Part shown: one piece after another, positions 51,601-59,657 of the stretch
Position numbering within the stretch: the stretch's first letter is position 1
Layout: each line of letters begins with the position of its first letter
DNA from: Solenopsis invicta
Lineage: Eukaryota; Arthropoda; Insecta; Hymenoptera; Formicidae
Reading direction: 5' to 3'
DNA: 64,000 bases
NCBI RefSeq assembly: GCF_016802725.1
Contig: NC_052665.1
Coordinates: 16,622,501 to 16,686,500 of the forward strand
Notes under the pieces: generated by a model
Told to the model about the DNA's origin: nothing
Database searches by the model: none
What the model saw: only the letters and a program-made list of their open reading frames with translations
Translations under genes and position numbers: made by a program

Positions 51601-54600
51601 GGGCAATCTACTCTATACATACAACACACACACACACACATACACACAGACCCAGCATAATGTAACATCCTATCCTCTATAACTAATGGCTGTCATATCA
51701 TCCTCACTTCGGATCAAGGCAACCAGCGTCGTCCTATAACGTGGAGATTGAAGGAAGATTATTGAGGATGTAAGATCTATATCTATCATTTCACTTTTAA
51801 TTTATGAAACAATAATTTGTTTTCTCTTCTGTCTTTTTCTCCTTGCTCTCTGTTATTATGATGTCTTAATATATTATATTTTTCATGCAGGACACTGAGC
51901 TTAAATTCTGAGCTTATTACAGAGCATGCTCTGCGAGAAATCGTGAAAAATAGAAAGCTATTTTAACTACAGGATATCGATAAGATATCCGCTTTAGACA
52001 ACCTATAATTTCCGTCAAAATCCAAACTGAAATCCGATTTATTTTGTGTACCGTGTAATTTTATTAAATTAAATTTTATAAAATCATCGATATCTCGTTT
52101 AATTTCATATTTCCTGTAATAAGAGAATTATTTAAAAAATAAAAATTTCACACATATAAAGTATTAAAATATAATATTAAAATATAATAAGATGCATAGT
52201 ACATGAAATTATAAATAGAATTTTATTCTAAAATCTGAAATCAAAGATTGTCTATGAAGTGAGCATTAAAAGATTTAAAAAAACAAAAACATTCAGATAT
52301 ACATATAAAGACGCTTTCTTTCACTGGACTTTAATCCTCAACTAAGATATTTTTTTCTAAATAACAGTAATGTCAGACTACAATTTAATCATATTTCAAT
52401 CAAGAGAAATATTTGCATAATTAAGAAAAAGCTTTCATTTAATTTAAGAGTTAACTTTTAACTCCGAATTAATTCTATTTGACAAAATCTTTTTTATTTA
52501 TTATTGTTCCTAATAGTGTAGAAATGGTAATTTTTTTCATAATTTTCCTATTAAATATTTATTTCTTCCGGTTTTGGAGAAATCAAATATTGTTCATTGC
52601 TGTTCAAATATCGATTAGTTTGATGTCTAGAAGGATCAAAAAATTGTTGCCTCAGAATGGGTGCGAAAGGGTTAATAGCCGAGATATTAACCTTAAAGAG
52701 CTACTTAATTTTTCCGAAGTTACTACTCTGGATGAAAATTTACATAATTAAAAACTTTTCTTACATTTTCAAGAATTTTTTTCACCTTATATATTGCAAG
52801 ATTAGAAAAACTGAACACTATTTTAATAAAAAAAAAATCTTATTAAATAGTATTTTAAAGTTTAAATTTTCCCACAATAACACTTCAGAGTTAATGTAGA
52901 GTCGCAGATATCTTCCGGATATGAAGTTTCAATGATCTATCGCCGAAGAATTACTCAGTAGATACACGTGGTACCTTGTAGAGGCGATCTTTAACAAAAA
53001 ATCGTAGATCATGTCGTGCGACGTGGATCGTGCGCTGCGCGACCGCGAAACACGCGATCGCCGCCGATAAGCGAGGCACTGACGGCGTAGTCAGGATGCA
53101 CCTGTGCACGCGCAGTTTCCTACGTTCGGGGCGAACCCCCCGGTGGGAGTCGCGTAATTATCATTTCGATGTACGATACACCGCTACCAGAGTTGCTGCG
53201 AACGTGTTTACCGATTATGTAAGTTTCGCGCGATGAGGAACGCTTTGTGAGGCGCCGGCAAAAAAGCGCGACAAGAAGCGCGAAATAAATGTTTCGCTTT
53301 CTTCCGCAAGATACGTCGCGGCATATGCAGAATGATTTTTCCAAGTGTAGAAAATTCAAGGAAATGCTCCTTGGCTTGTTTTACGAAAAAAAGATCTTAT
53401 AAACACATGTCTTAAGGAGCTTTGTTTTCAAAATACAGAGTGTCAAAGTTGAGAAAATAGAATTTTGAAAATATAGAAAATGCTTAGATATTTTAATCAA
53501 ATTCGGTGTGCTTACATGTGGTATTTAAAGTTATAATTCGGTATTTCAACGAAACTGTTAAACTTGGAAAAAAAAGGCTGGCATACCATTCTTAACATGG
53601 ATTTAAAATGTTTATTGCCAGAAGCAGGGGGAAATTTTTTCTCAAATTTGTCTTTTTATTATATAAAGGGATTTTGGAGAATAAAAAGTTTAGGAGAATT
53701 TTTAGGACAGAAAAATATGACGATCTAGTATCTTTTATCTTCTTAAAAAAAAGTCCAGTTTATAACGCAAAGAATTTCATGAAGAATCGGCTCAATTTTT
53801 TATAAGGTTGCTTATATATGATGCTGATCAAAAGTCTCAATGGGCATGACTTCAGAAAGACTCAAATTTTACGGTTATTAAGTTCAAAATTATGTATTTA
53901 ACAGAAATCATTATTTCTACATAAGATCATTCACATATTATGTACATCCTTCCTGCAATTTTCCAGCTTTTTTTCTCCCCCGAGCCTTCTTAACAAAATA
54001 AACCCTAAAAAATCTAGTCTAAAAAAGCTAGACTAATAAATATGATTTCAACCAAGAGTCGAAACGTTTGAAACTTATTACTAATTAATAAATAATTATA
54101 TTGTTACTAAGAATTAGCTCTCATCAACTTTTTTATCTCACTGACTTTGCGTCTTTAGAACCTTAATTTTTGTCTTAGATTAACAGTTTTAATGATTATT
54201 ATTATATCTGGATCATTAATTAGTAATCGTTAAGCTGTTGATCAGCAACTTATAAAAGCAACGACGTATCAAAAATTTAGCCAACTTGACAGAGGCCGGT
54301 TTCTTCATAAAAAGTGTGCCTTTGGTGAAAAATTCCCCAATCTGGCAACGCTTTATTGGTACTAAAAAATGCTTCTTAATATCATGTAATCACATGTAAG
54401 CACGCTAAACTTGATTAAAATATATTAAAGCGTTTTCTGGATTTATTTTCATATTTCTTTTCTCAACTTCGATATCTTGCATTTCGGAAACAAAAACACT
54501 TTACGATATATATGTTTATAAGACCTTTTCTTCATAGAATAGGTCAAGAAATATCCCTTTAAATATTTACACTTGGGAATCATCTTGTATATGTATAATC

Positions 54601-55324
54601 TCGCAAGGACGAGGTTGTTTATTTTTTTCGGCATTAGTCGAAACTCACGATACGAATCTCGGCCTTATTGTTTGTTCGTTGAATTTTTTTACTTAGGCAC
54701 TTTTTTATGCAGTTTTTTTACAATATTAATGAGCGACTTCATAAAACCGCTCATCAGTATTGCAGCGTGCAGTATTGCACGTCAAGGCGATTCTATGCAA
54801 ACGACAGAATATATCCGATTGACATGTAGTGACGAGATCTCGCGAACGCACCGTTTCCGTGTCACAAGTCGAACGTGCAAAAACCGCGATTGTACAGAGA
54901 TTGACGTGCGTTTTTCTTATCTCTCTCGCGAGATCGCAGAAATATATCTCATATCGGTAGGGAAATCGCAGGTGCTTTCCGGAGCAGCGCTCATTCGCGA
55001 TCCGAACGGCATTTAATTGCGAGGCGCGATGCAACTGTCATGCAGCGGTGACGCGAAACGTTAACCCCGATGTAAGCAAGTATGTTGCGGCGTCCAGTCG
55101 GGAAGTCACGTCACGGAGGTTATGGTCAACTTCGGTCACAGATTCACGCGTTAATTTCTATTTCACGAGGACGAGTCGGAATCATTCGTGAACGCGAGTG
55201 CCCGAGAGGAGAGCGACCTGTTTGAATAGACAGAGATAGAGAAACATGCACTTACCTTCTCTTTCGCCCTGCCCGCGTGTTTTTGTACTGTTTTCGCGAT
55301 TAACGCGCCCTTGCTCTCGGCCAT
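15522..55324 (-). CDS. Amph: Amphiphysin (BAR and SH3 protein), nine coding exons
   Basis: This membrane-curving scaffold binds and tubulates membranes as a BAR dimer. In Drosophila it is required for muscle T-tubule organisation. Coding exons in transcript order: 55324-55256, 24686-24551, 18443-18253, 17785-17513, 17280-17162, 16922-16879, 16675-16490, 15838-15696, 15602-15522. All junctions are GT-AG and in phase, giving 413 residues. Residues 1-23 form the amphipathic helix 0 (MAESKGALIAKTVQKHAGR). Residues about 24-245 are the BAR coiled coil (NFTRQQNSANRLQKEFNNYI, FPEMRKKVDKRGRKL, ELHDELPALFDSRVLFLVTN). Then comes a short Pro/Asn/Ser-rich linker with NANSNANSNANSN. The SH3 domain is about residues 345-413 (ALYDY-like ATYKYS, DELSF, EEGWLMG, GMFPANF). 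No vertebrate clathrin/AP2-binding insert is visible, as expected for insects. The protein is shorter than vertebrate amphiphysin I (about 690) and near the short BIN1 forms. Confidence 0.95.
15696..15838 (-). CDS. Amph: Amphiphysin exon 8 (first half of SH3)
   Basis: Begins two bases into a Gly codon and reads GATTDNLPPGVLYRVKATYK, then a DELSFDVGEIIRVVEYDD stretch. It contains the RT loop of the SH3 domain. The donor is GTCCGT, weaker than the other donors of this gene, but the join to exon 9 is in frame and conserved. Confidence 0.95.
16490..16675 (-). CDS. Amph: Amphiphysin exon 7 (Asn/Ser-rich linker)
   Basis: Reads ALDDTAPVARDTSPT, then an Asn-rich NANSNANSNANSND repeat, and ends GVEELYDIPVG. 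The linker before the SH3 is low complexity and likely disordered. The ELYDIPVG end is the conserved lead-in to the SH3. Donor GTAAGC, acceptor TTTCAG. Confidence 0.9.
16879..16922 (-). CDS. Amph: Amphiphysin exon 6 (44-bp micro-exon in linker)
   Basis: Encodes LIINTQPAQNNISG with split codons at both ends. It keeps frame between exons 5 (ends with two bases) and 7 (starts with two bases). Skipping it would shift frame (44 is not a multiple of 3). Assigned from splice signals and phase alone, since linker sequence is not conserved. Confidence 0.75.
17162..17280 (-). CDS. Amph: Amphiphysin exon 5 (end of BAR domain)
   Basis: Reads VYSELEAIVDKLANESQRG, then YTLKKNTEPQSPKSPNANSS. The first part is the conserved last BAR helix; the SPKSP stretch begins the linker. 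Acceptor CCTAG, donor GTAAGT. Confidence 0.93.
17513..17785 (-). CDS. Amph: Amphiphysin exon 4 (BAR core)
   Basis: Encodes KKVDKRGRKLVDYDSQRHNF, then LQCNPKKRDELKVSRGKELL and on to HDELPALFDSRVLFLVTNLQ, ending HTESAK. The Lys/Arg cluster corresponds to the membrane-contacting tip and concave face of the BAR dimer. Phase 0 at both ends. Confidence 0.95.
18253..18443 (-). CDS. Amph: Amphiphysin exon 3 (BAR helix)
   Basis: Reads AVQAASKTLMDSLNEIYESQ, then WTGHDLLY, ending TYQSQFPEMR. The donor GTAGGT leaves phase 0 and the acceptor TTTGCAG completes the split Ala codon. Confidence 0.95.
19114..19360. mobile_element. MITE with long imperfect TIRs
   Basis: Left end ACAGTGAAAAAAGAGTTCGG then TAATAGCTACTAAAT; the right end is the inverse (ATTTGCTAGCTATTACC then AAACCTTTTTTTAGC). 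The interior is also palindromic around AAAAGTAAAAT. No coding capacity. Confidence 0.65.
20589..20661. repeat. 36-bp tandem duplication
   Basis: GCACCCAGAGAAAAGTTTCT and the following A-rich tail are repeated exactly with a 36-base period. Confidence 0.9.
20640..21000 (+). repeat. Dispersed repeat B, copy 1
   Basis: Shares TTGCTATACGGTTAAAGAAA, AGTTTGGTTGTGCAACGCAA and the region following with 46,622-46,945, in the same orientation and with moderate divergence. The family is unrecognised and no ORF is present. Confidence 0.75.
21005..21215 (+). repeat. Dispersed repeat C, copy 1
   Basis: Matches 62,415-62,645 in the same orientation: GACGGTGTTTTT, then AATCTGAAAAAATT-like sequence, CCCGAAA, TTTTTCTGTA, AAGCAGAATAATTAA. 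The family is unrecognised. Confidence 0.7.
21765..21975 (+). repeat. Dispersed repeat D, copy 1
   Basis: Core ATCAAAATAATTATGTAAG, then AAAAAGTTTTGACATTCTAG and CAATCAGCTTAAA. It matches 43,520-43,740 in the same orientation and about 29,790-29,960 inverted. Confidence 0.7.
23371..24014. mobile_element. Foldback palindromic element, arms about 300 bp
   Basis: The left arm starts AAATGCAGACTTTAATCC and continues to GGACTATCCTCAGCA. The right arm is its inverse (TGCTGAGGATAGTCC to AAAGTCTGCATTT), meeting near 23,690. The arms differ by scattered substitutions, so the element is not recent. No convincing target duplication or transposase was seen. Confidence 0.75.
24551..24686 (-). CDS. Amph: Amphiphysin exon 2 (start of BAR domain)
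   Basis: Reads FLQNLGKVDRTADDIFDEHL, then QNFTRQQNSANRLQKEF, ending NNYIRCVR. The first residue is Phe where most family members have Val. Acceptor TTGCAG, donor GTAAGT; ends one base into the Ala codon. Confidence 0.97.
26481..26728. mobile_element. MITE, CACTGAG-type ends
   Basis: The right end TTTTTCCTCAGTGTAC matches the terminus of related elements. The interior is palindromic: AATATTTATTCGAATAGTGC on the left against ATTACTATTCGAATAAATAT on the right. It shares its interior with the 29,559-29,760 copy. No ORF. Confidence 0.65.
26811..27087. mobile_element. MITE, CACTGAG-type ends
   Basis: Starts TACTCAATAAGAAAAAAATT and ends AATTTTTTTTCAATGTA, with inverted GACTAAA/TTTAGTC subterminal motifs. 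The left half resembles elements at 40,615-40,840 and 62,722-62,945. Confidence 0.6.
29559..29760. mobile_element. MITE, CACTGAG-type ends
   Basis: TACACTGAGGGAAAAATT at the left and AATTTTTTTCTCAATGTA at the right form the TIRs, about 200 bp apart. The interior is related to the 26,481-26,728 element. Confidence 0.7.
29790..29960 (-). repeat. Dispersed repeat D, inverted copy
   Basis: The reverse complement carries AAAATGTTTTGACATTTTAG and CAACTAGTTTGAGC, matching the core of the 21,765 and 43,520 copies. Confidence 0.55.
31371..31417. repeat. Near-perfect 22-bp-stem hairpin
   Basis: GTATTGAAGATTGCTTTTGT is followed, after a short loop, by its inverse ACAAAAGTAATCTTCGATAC (two mismatches). 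The function is unknown. It is shorter than a typical insect pre-miRNA stem plus loop. Confidence 0.6.
37960..38110. repeat. Small inverted-repeat element
   Basis: CTCTAAATCTCGTTGAGTGA and, about 70 bases on, the inverse CGCTCTACGAGATTTAAGAG. Likely a decayed MITE. Confidence 0.45.
40454..40591. repeat. Long hairpin: 58-bp arms, 22-bp loop
   Basis: Left arm 40,454-40,511 (GTAGATAATGGCGATAAGGT to ATCGTGCA) and right arm 40,534-40,591 (TGCACGATAGCAGTAGTTAA to CCATTATCTAC) are complementary except for a few positions and a small indel. It could be a compact MITE or a hairpin-RNA source. Confidence 0.85.
40615..40840. mobile_element. MITE with clear CACTGAGAAA / TTTCTCAGTG termini
   Basis: Perfect 8-10-bp outer TIRs, then subterminal inverted ATTAAATTTTT motifs and a central AACTTCAGTTCAAGTATTTT block. 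226 bp, no ORF. It is the best-preserved member of this family in the window. Confidence 0.8.
41930..42560. promoter_or_regulatory. CpG-dense island inside amphiphysin intron 1
   Basis: About 600 bases of GC-rich, CpG-rich DNA abruptly bounded by AT-rich sequence. Long ORFs occur on both strands (202 codons minus, 171 codons plus) as a consequence of composition. None has a recognisable domain. It may be an alternative promoter or enhancer of the host gene or a non-coding transcript start (inference). Confidence 0.4.
43520..43740 (+). repeat. Dispersed repeat D, copy 2
   Basis: Shares TATCAAAATAATTATGTAAG, AAAAAGTTTTGATATTTTAG and CAATCAGTTTAAACGTTCAA with 21,765-21,975. Confidence 0.7.
46357..46603. 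mobile_element. MITE with about 45-bp TIRs, inserted near repeat B
   Basis: Left end CACTGAGAGAAATATTTGGT, then ACCAAACGTTTAGTTGAAAG. The right end is the inverse (CTTTAACTAAACGTTTGATT, then AATATTTTTTTCAGTG). No ORF. Confidence 0.75.
46622..46945 (+). repeat. Dispersed repeat B, copy 2
   Basis: Homologous to 20,640-21,000 (GCTATACGGTTAAAGAAAAG, AGTTTGGTTGTGCAACGCAA). The 127-codon ORF starting at 46,854 begins inside this repeat and is not supported as a gene. Confidence 0.75.
47910..48500. promoter_or_regulatory. CpG-dense island inside amphiphysin intron 1
   Basis: GC- and CpG-rich block with AT-rich flanks, about 7 kb downstream of amphiphysin exon 1. Short ORFs on both strands lack domain signal. 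Regulatory or alternative-promoter role is inference from composition only. Confidence 0.35.
49206..49373 (+). CDS. Hypothetical 55-aa signal-peptide-like ORF nested in amphiphysin intron 1
   Basis: ATG at 49,206 gives MHRLHLILSLLLAVVRVVIP followed by VSVTNF. This is a short basic start, a long hydrophobic core and a small-residue segment where cleavage could occur, which is a typical secretory signal. The remainder holds one N-glycosylation sequon (NYT) and a single late Cys. Possible splice donors at 49,308 (ACAC then GTGAGA) and 49,357 (CAAAG then GTACGC) mean it could be the first exon of a longer secreted-protein gene on the strand opposite to amphiphysin. No further exon was recognised. 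A chance ORF remains likely. Confidence 0.2.
   Translation: MHRLHLILSLLLAVVRVVIPVSVTNFISSRLNYTREKVTLMTTLSGDTYQRYACE
50836..51115. repeat. Palindromic element related to repeat D
   Basis: TTTTTTGCTGAAGTATTTAA plus GAATTGAAAATAATTTT at the left has an inverse near the right end (GAATTATTTTCAGC to AAATTTCAGCAAAA). The ends resemble the ends of repeat D. Decayed. Confidence 0.45.
51625..51650. repeat. (CA)n microsatellite
   Basis: An imperfect CA run of about 12 units (one TA interruption) in amphiphysin intron 1. Confidence 0.8.
55256..55324 (-). CDS. Amph: Amphiphysin exon 1 (start codon, helix 0)
   Basis: ATG at 55,324 begins MAESKGALIAKTVQKHAGRA and continues KEK to a GTAAGT donor. This is the conserved amphipathic N-terminal helix of amphiphysins that inserts into the bilayer. 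A single ATG lies in this frame within the CpG-rich 5' region. The in-frame join to FLQNLGK in exon 2 restores the family pattern. Confidence 0.95.
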
Positions 55325-55690
55325 GATGTTCCCGTAGCGTCGGTTGCGGAGTGCCGGTGTCCCGGAGGCAGGAGAGGCGAAGCACTTAAAACTCTCTCAA
55401 CTTGTCGACGCAACGACGACTCGCAGCTTTGCGCAGGAGGGGGAGGCAGCGGCGCACCGATTCGCGAAACCAAAACGCTCGTGTCGAGACGCCGAGAGGG
55501 ACTGAGAGCACGGTGGCGCACGAACGGTCGCAGACCCGTGTTATCCATGCACCGGCGGCCATGTTGGTGTGCGTGCCGGCCGTCGCGCAGGCGCAAAGCC
55601 GCGGGCGGCCATATTGGCGTGCGCCGACCGCCGCGCGGGTGTTTCAAAGCTTCAAACTCGCAACGATTAAAATTTTCGCCTGATCAAAAA
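55325..55690 (-). promoter_or_regulatory. Amphiphysin 5' UTR / promoter region
   Basis: GC- and CpG-rich DNA directly upstream of the start codon with AT-rich sequence beyond about 55,690, typical of a hymenopteran promoter patch. No TATA box is evident. The exact transcription start is not visible. ORFs on both strands here (70-115 codons) are compositional. Confidence 0.5.
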
Positions 55691-56295
55691 TTCTGATCAC
55701 ACGTAGAGATTGAAATGTGAGTTTTCTTTCAAGGTATATTTGCCTCCGAACTCGGATTTAATTTTCGTACCTAAAATATGACAAATATACAGAGCACAAT
55801 TCGTGAACCAAAATACTATATTACTTGATTTGTCTAGAATCTCTGCTATAGTATTTTGATTCGGGAATTTCGAGATACCTTGTATACTGCTGTTCGTTGA
55901 GAATAAATTATTTTTGATCAAATTTTTTGACTAACGTTCAAACCTTGAGATTGAATAATTTTTAAATTTAAAACTCGAAAATCTATTTTGAATTAATAAT
56001 TCGATCCGCAATTTTTTCTAAGGCCTAATTTAATTCCTAGCGATTTACTTGCGACTAGACAAATGCTAGTATTTACAATACAAAAGATTAGAGATAGAGA
56101 AATAAGAAAAAGGAATTTGATCTAGATTTTTAAGTTTCAAGGAATATAACTAAAAATAATAAATCTACGCGAGAAAATCCATGTTGTATGTACTTTATAG
56201 GATACATTGCTAAATTTAGAATCAATATAGTTATAATTAGAAACAAATTACAGATCAATTACGAAATATTCTTCCTTAAAAATATCGTTATTTCC

Positions 56296-56342
<47 letters not shown>

Positions 56343-59300
56343 TTTTACTTATATCTAATGGTATATCCGTTTGATATACAGCGAGACAAAAGCTCGTTAG
56401 TTAAGATGATCGGCGAGTTCGAATAAATATATAAAAGATACTTCTTGAAAAATTATCTAAAAATAACTTATACGAAAAAAAAAACAAAGACATTTGTATT
56501 AATAACGAGAGCGCAATAAAAAAAAACAAGTGCAAAAGCTAGGTTCACTTGTCAATACATATATCGGATACACCATCGTTGATTTGTAAATGGTTTTATT
56601 AATAAATTATTTTTTCTTATTTTGTGTGATGAGGATTGCTTGAAATAAACAAACGTTATGATAAAAATCCATTTTAACAACGGAACGGACAGACAATACA
56701 CAGATGTAATATATCTGATAATAGAAGGTGATAGACAAATTTTCATTTTTTCCCCTTACTTAAATGGTCTATCCAAAATCGCAATTGACAAAAGTGTGTT
56801 TACGTGTGTCTTATGTGTGTATGTGTATGTGTTTAGTACACACGTGTCTCGCGGGGCGCGCGGAATGTGTTTTCAATTATTTATAATTTAAATTCTTAAT
56901 TATATTTATAATTTAACGCTTAATAAACGCTTCCGCGCGAGCCGCAATTACAAATTGCAGATTGGAAATTTACAGATTTGGACCTGTACATGTTCACATA
57001 TACTCATTGTACCTAATATAAATTTGCTTTTAGTCTTGGAAAAATTGGATAAGGCCATAACCAAACTGGCGACAAGGAGGCGCCAGGTCCTCTCGATACT
57101 ACCGCGTAATTATTTTTTTTATTCTTTTTTTTCTTATAAAACCGATCCTTTCTCTCTTTCTCTCCGCATTCTTACTTGTCACTAAACTCCCATCCATTCT
57201 CACACGATTACGTAGTTAATTGGTTGTCCCTGTCCCAGTCTACTCGTCGCAGTCTCACCATTAACTACATCGTCTGATCCATCCTGCAAGTCCCTTTATC
57301 TTGCGCCTATCTCGTTAAATGTGTCTCTCACATTTTTTTGTTCTTGCCCTAAATCTAATTTTGCCTTTCTGACTTTAGTACAATTCAAAAGTGCGAAAGC
57401 GCAAGTGTAAATATTTTGTTTCTTAAAATCATACTCGTAATTTAATATTAATCATAATATATTGATAAATCTTCACATTACCTCTCAACTTCGCACTTCA
57501 TTATTCATCACGAAATGTATCAGCGCAATGGTAACTTCAGAGACAGAAATTAAAGGTTAAAATTGTTTGACGCACACGATGTTGACTTTTCTTTCCTTAG
57601 TAATTCGTTCCAAAGACTGAGGCCTACTGCGGTTATATAGAAAAATTAATCACATTATCAATCAATATAATTTATTCTTTATACTTTGGCATACACAGGA
57701 TGTCCTAGAATTATCGTATCTTCCTTTAGTTTAAAATATTAAATATTTCATTTTTTTCATTTTAATGGAAACTCATTCGTCAATTGTTTAATTTTCAATA
57801 TCAAATATTTAAAGAATTGAATAATATTAAACTTCCATTAAAACAAAAGTACTTCTTGATATTTACTGTCTCGTTTATTTTGTTCTATTAAAGAATATTA
57901 ACCTCATATTTGAACAATATACATATAGATAAAAGAAAATACGATAAATCTGTGATGCCTTATATACATATACATATAAAAAAAAAAAGGAAAAAAAAAG
58001 TATACAACTGTACAATTATCTTCAAAAGTGGGAGAATATCGTAAATCGTAATAATCAAATTCTTTTACGTTATAACAGAGCACAACATTTACGCAATGCC
58101 CGAGAGTAAATAACAATAATCCTAACAGCCATGCGCCGGGCGGCTAATCGCCGTTGTATATAGAATATCTGGAACTTAAAACTTATTAGAAAAAAGTTAG
58201 GATAACACTGGGTCCGCGTTTACACGTGCAATGCTCGACACGTCGATCGAGATGTACCGGAGAATTTCGTGTGTTCCACGTATATTTAGATTAGATATAA
58301 ACGATCTAACTCCCTCTCGTCTCTCTTCTGTTGTCGGAATCACGCGATTGAAAACAATAATATAAATATTACGATATTTTCTATTCGCTATCCGTCTCTT
58401 GTTGATATCAAACATCTCCGTAATGTAGAACGTTCTCGCGGAGAACGCGCACAATTCGCTAGCATCATAGTGACCGTCCTATTTTTTTGTTTTATTTCTC
58501 CTATAATCTCCATCCCACCCTCATCGAATATACGAGTAACATATATTTCTCTCTCTTTATTTTCTGTCCCAAAAATCACAGAGGCATATAATGCACCTCG
58601 ATGTATGGTGTAAACCTGTACAAAAGTTGTTCCTTGTTTACTCTATACTTATTCACGGTACAATAATAATGTATTTAAAATGTAACTTATGTAACCTTAT
58701 TACTGATTAACGATGACCGCATTCCAGCGTGACCAGCCTTTGGCCGACTGGAGCTAACAGACAAGATGCTCCTTCAAGTGTAAAACTTCGCTACATCCCC
58801 GTAATCTATCCCTCTTTCATCCCTTTCGCGCACTCTCACTCTCGCTTTTTATTTCTCTTTCTCTCCTCGATCTTTCTTCCACTTTATGCAACACCACTAA
58901 TACTCTAACTCTATATACTCTATATAAAATATCGTTAGTATAACTAAAACTGTGCTGTGTCCAGCTGGAATGCAGTCCTATTTTTATGCCATCAATATCT
59001 GTTTCCTTCCCAGTTTTCTTCCATGCATTTCACGTTCCGCTTCTATCGTACGATAAATCTTTTGTTGTTACACAGACGATTTTCTCGCAGTCAATGATTT
59101 ACTGATAAATTCATATCACTAACTGTAGTCTGTCATTGGTCGGTCGATTAGTTTGATTCCCAGCTGTTCACTCGGTGTCGCAATTATTGTTATTATTTAT
59201 ACGAATTTTACACTCTCTCATTCAACAGTATCAGAGACAGCCCCTTCCATCTTAAGCGTTCAAGTTCTCCCCCACATCATCAATTTTTCTTTTCTTTCCT

Positions 59301-59525
59301 CGAACAGGAGACTCTTCTGCACAAAATATAATCGGTTCCATTGTATAAAGAAGAAGATTACTAACAAGTGTGCAATAAATGGATAAAAAATATTTATAAT
59401 TTCATAAATTTATGATAAAAATATCACGTTATTAAAAGAATTTCGATATTTGAATATTTATCCTCTATACTCGTAAGCTATTATTGAGCTTTAATATTTC
59501 AAGTCTCTTATTAAGTTTTAATAGT
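55691..59525. other. Intergenic region between amphiphysin and ANP32, including probable ANP32 3' UTR
   Basis: AT-rich, with a (TA)n tract at 56,299-56,341, a CT-rich stretch near 57,140-57,180 and another at 58,800-58,880. The last ANP32 exon should lie here but its sequence is too poorly conserved to recognise. A phase-compatible candidate is 58,896-58,817 (basic/acidic ERSRREREIKSESES stretch, TGA), weakly supported. Confidence 0.5.
56299..56341. repeat. (TA)n microsatellite
   Basis: About 21 perfect TA units in intergenic DNA. Confidence 0.95.
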
Positions 59526-59569
59526 CTAAAGATAAAAATAAACATAATATAGATTTTTGAAAATCATAC

Positions 59570-59657
59570 CTTCTTCTTCTTCCTGCTCATCATCTTCATT
59601 ATCATCATCATCCTCCTCCTCTTCTTCTTCTCCCATATAATCTTCTTCATCACTCTC
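59570..59657 (-). CDS. Anp32a: ANP32 exon (acidic tail)
   Basis: Reads ESDEEDYMGEEEEEEDDDDN, then EDDEQEEEEG, ending one base into a codon at GTATGA. Acceptor TATAG. Confidence 0.85.

Larger units (their letters stand above)
24687..55255 (-). other. Amphiphysin intron 1 (about 30.6 kb)
   Basis: Separates helix 0 (exon 1) from the BAR core. No conserved coding exon was recognised inside on either strand. It contains MITEs and repeats listed separately (26.4-27.1, 29.6-30.0, 40.45-40.84, 43.5, 46.3-46.9 and about 50.8-51.1 kb), a short hairpin at 31,371-31,417, an inverted-repeat element at 37,960-38,110 and CpG-dense patches at 31,640-31,960, 41,930-42,560, 46,000-46,240, 47,910-48,500 and 53,000-53,290. 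The remaining stretches are AT-rich with nothing recognisable. Confidence 0.85.

Noticed and set aside
52479..52751. 90-codon ORF with a hydrophobic N-terminus
   Set aside because: Phe/Ile runs are typical of AT-rich DNA and there is no conserved motif or splice context.
58817..58896. Candidate terminal exon of ANP32
   Set aside because: Phase and acceptor fit, but the sequence is a CT-rich tract read as Glu/Arg/Ser and could be chance, so it is not listed as a coding feature.
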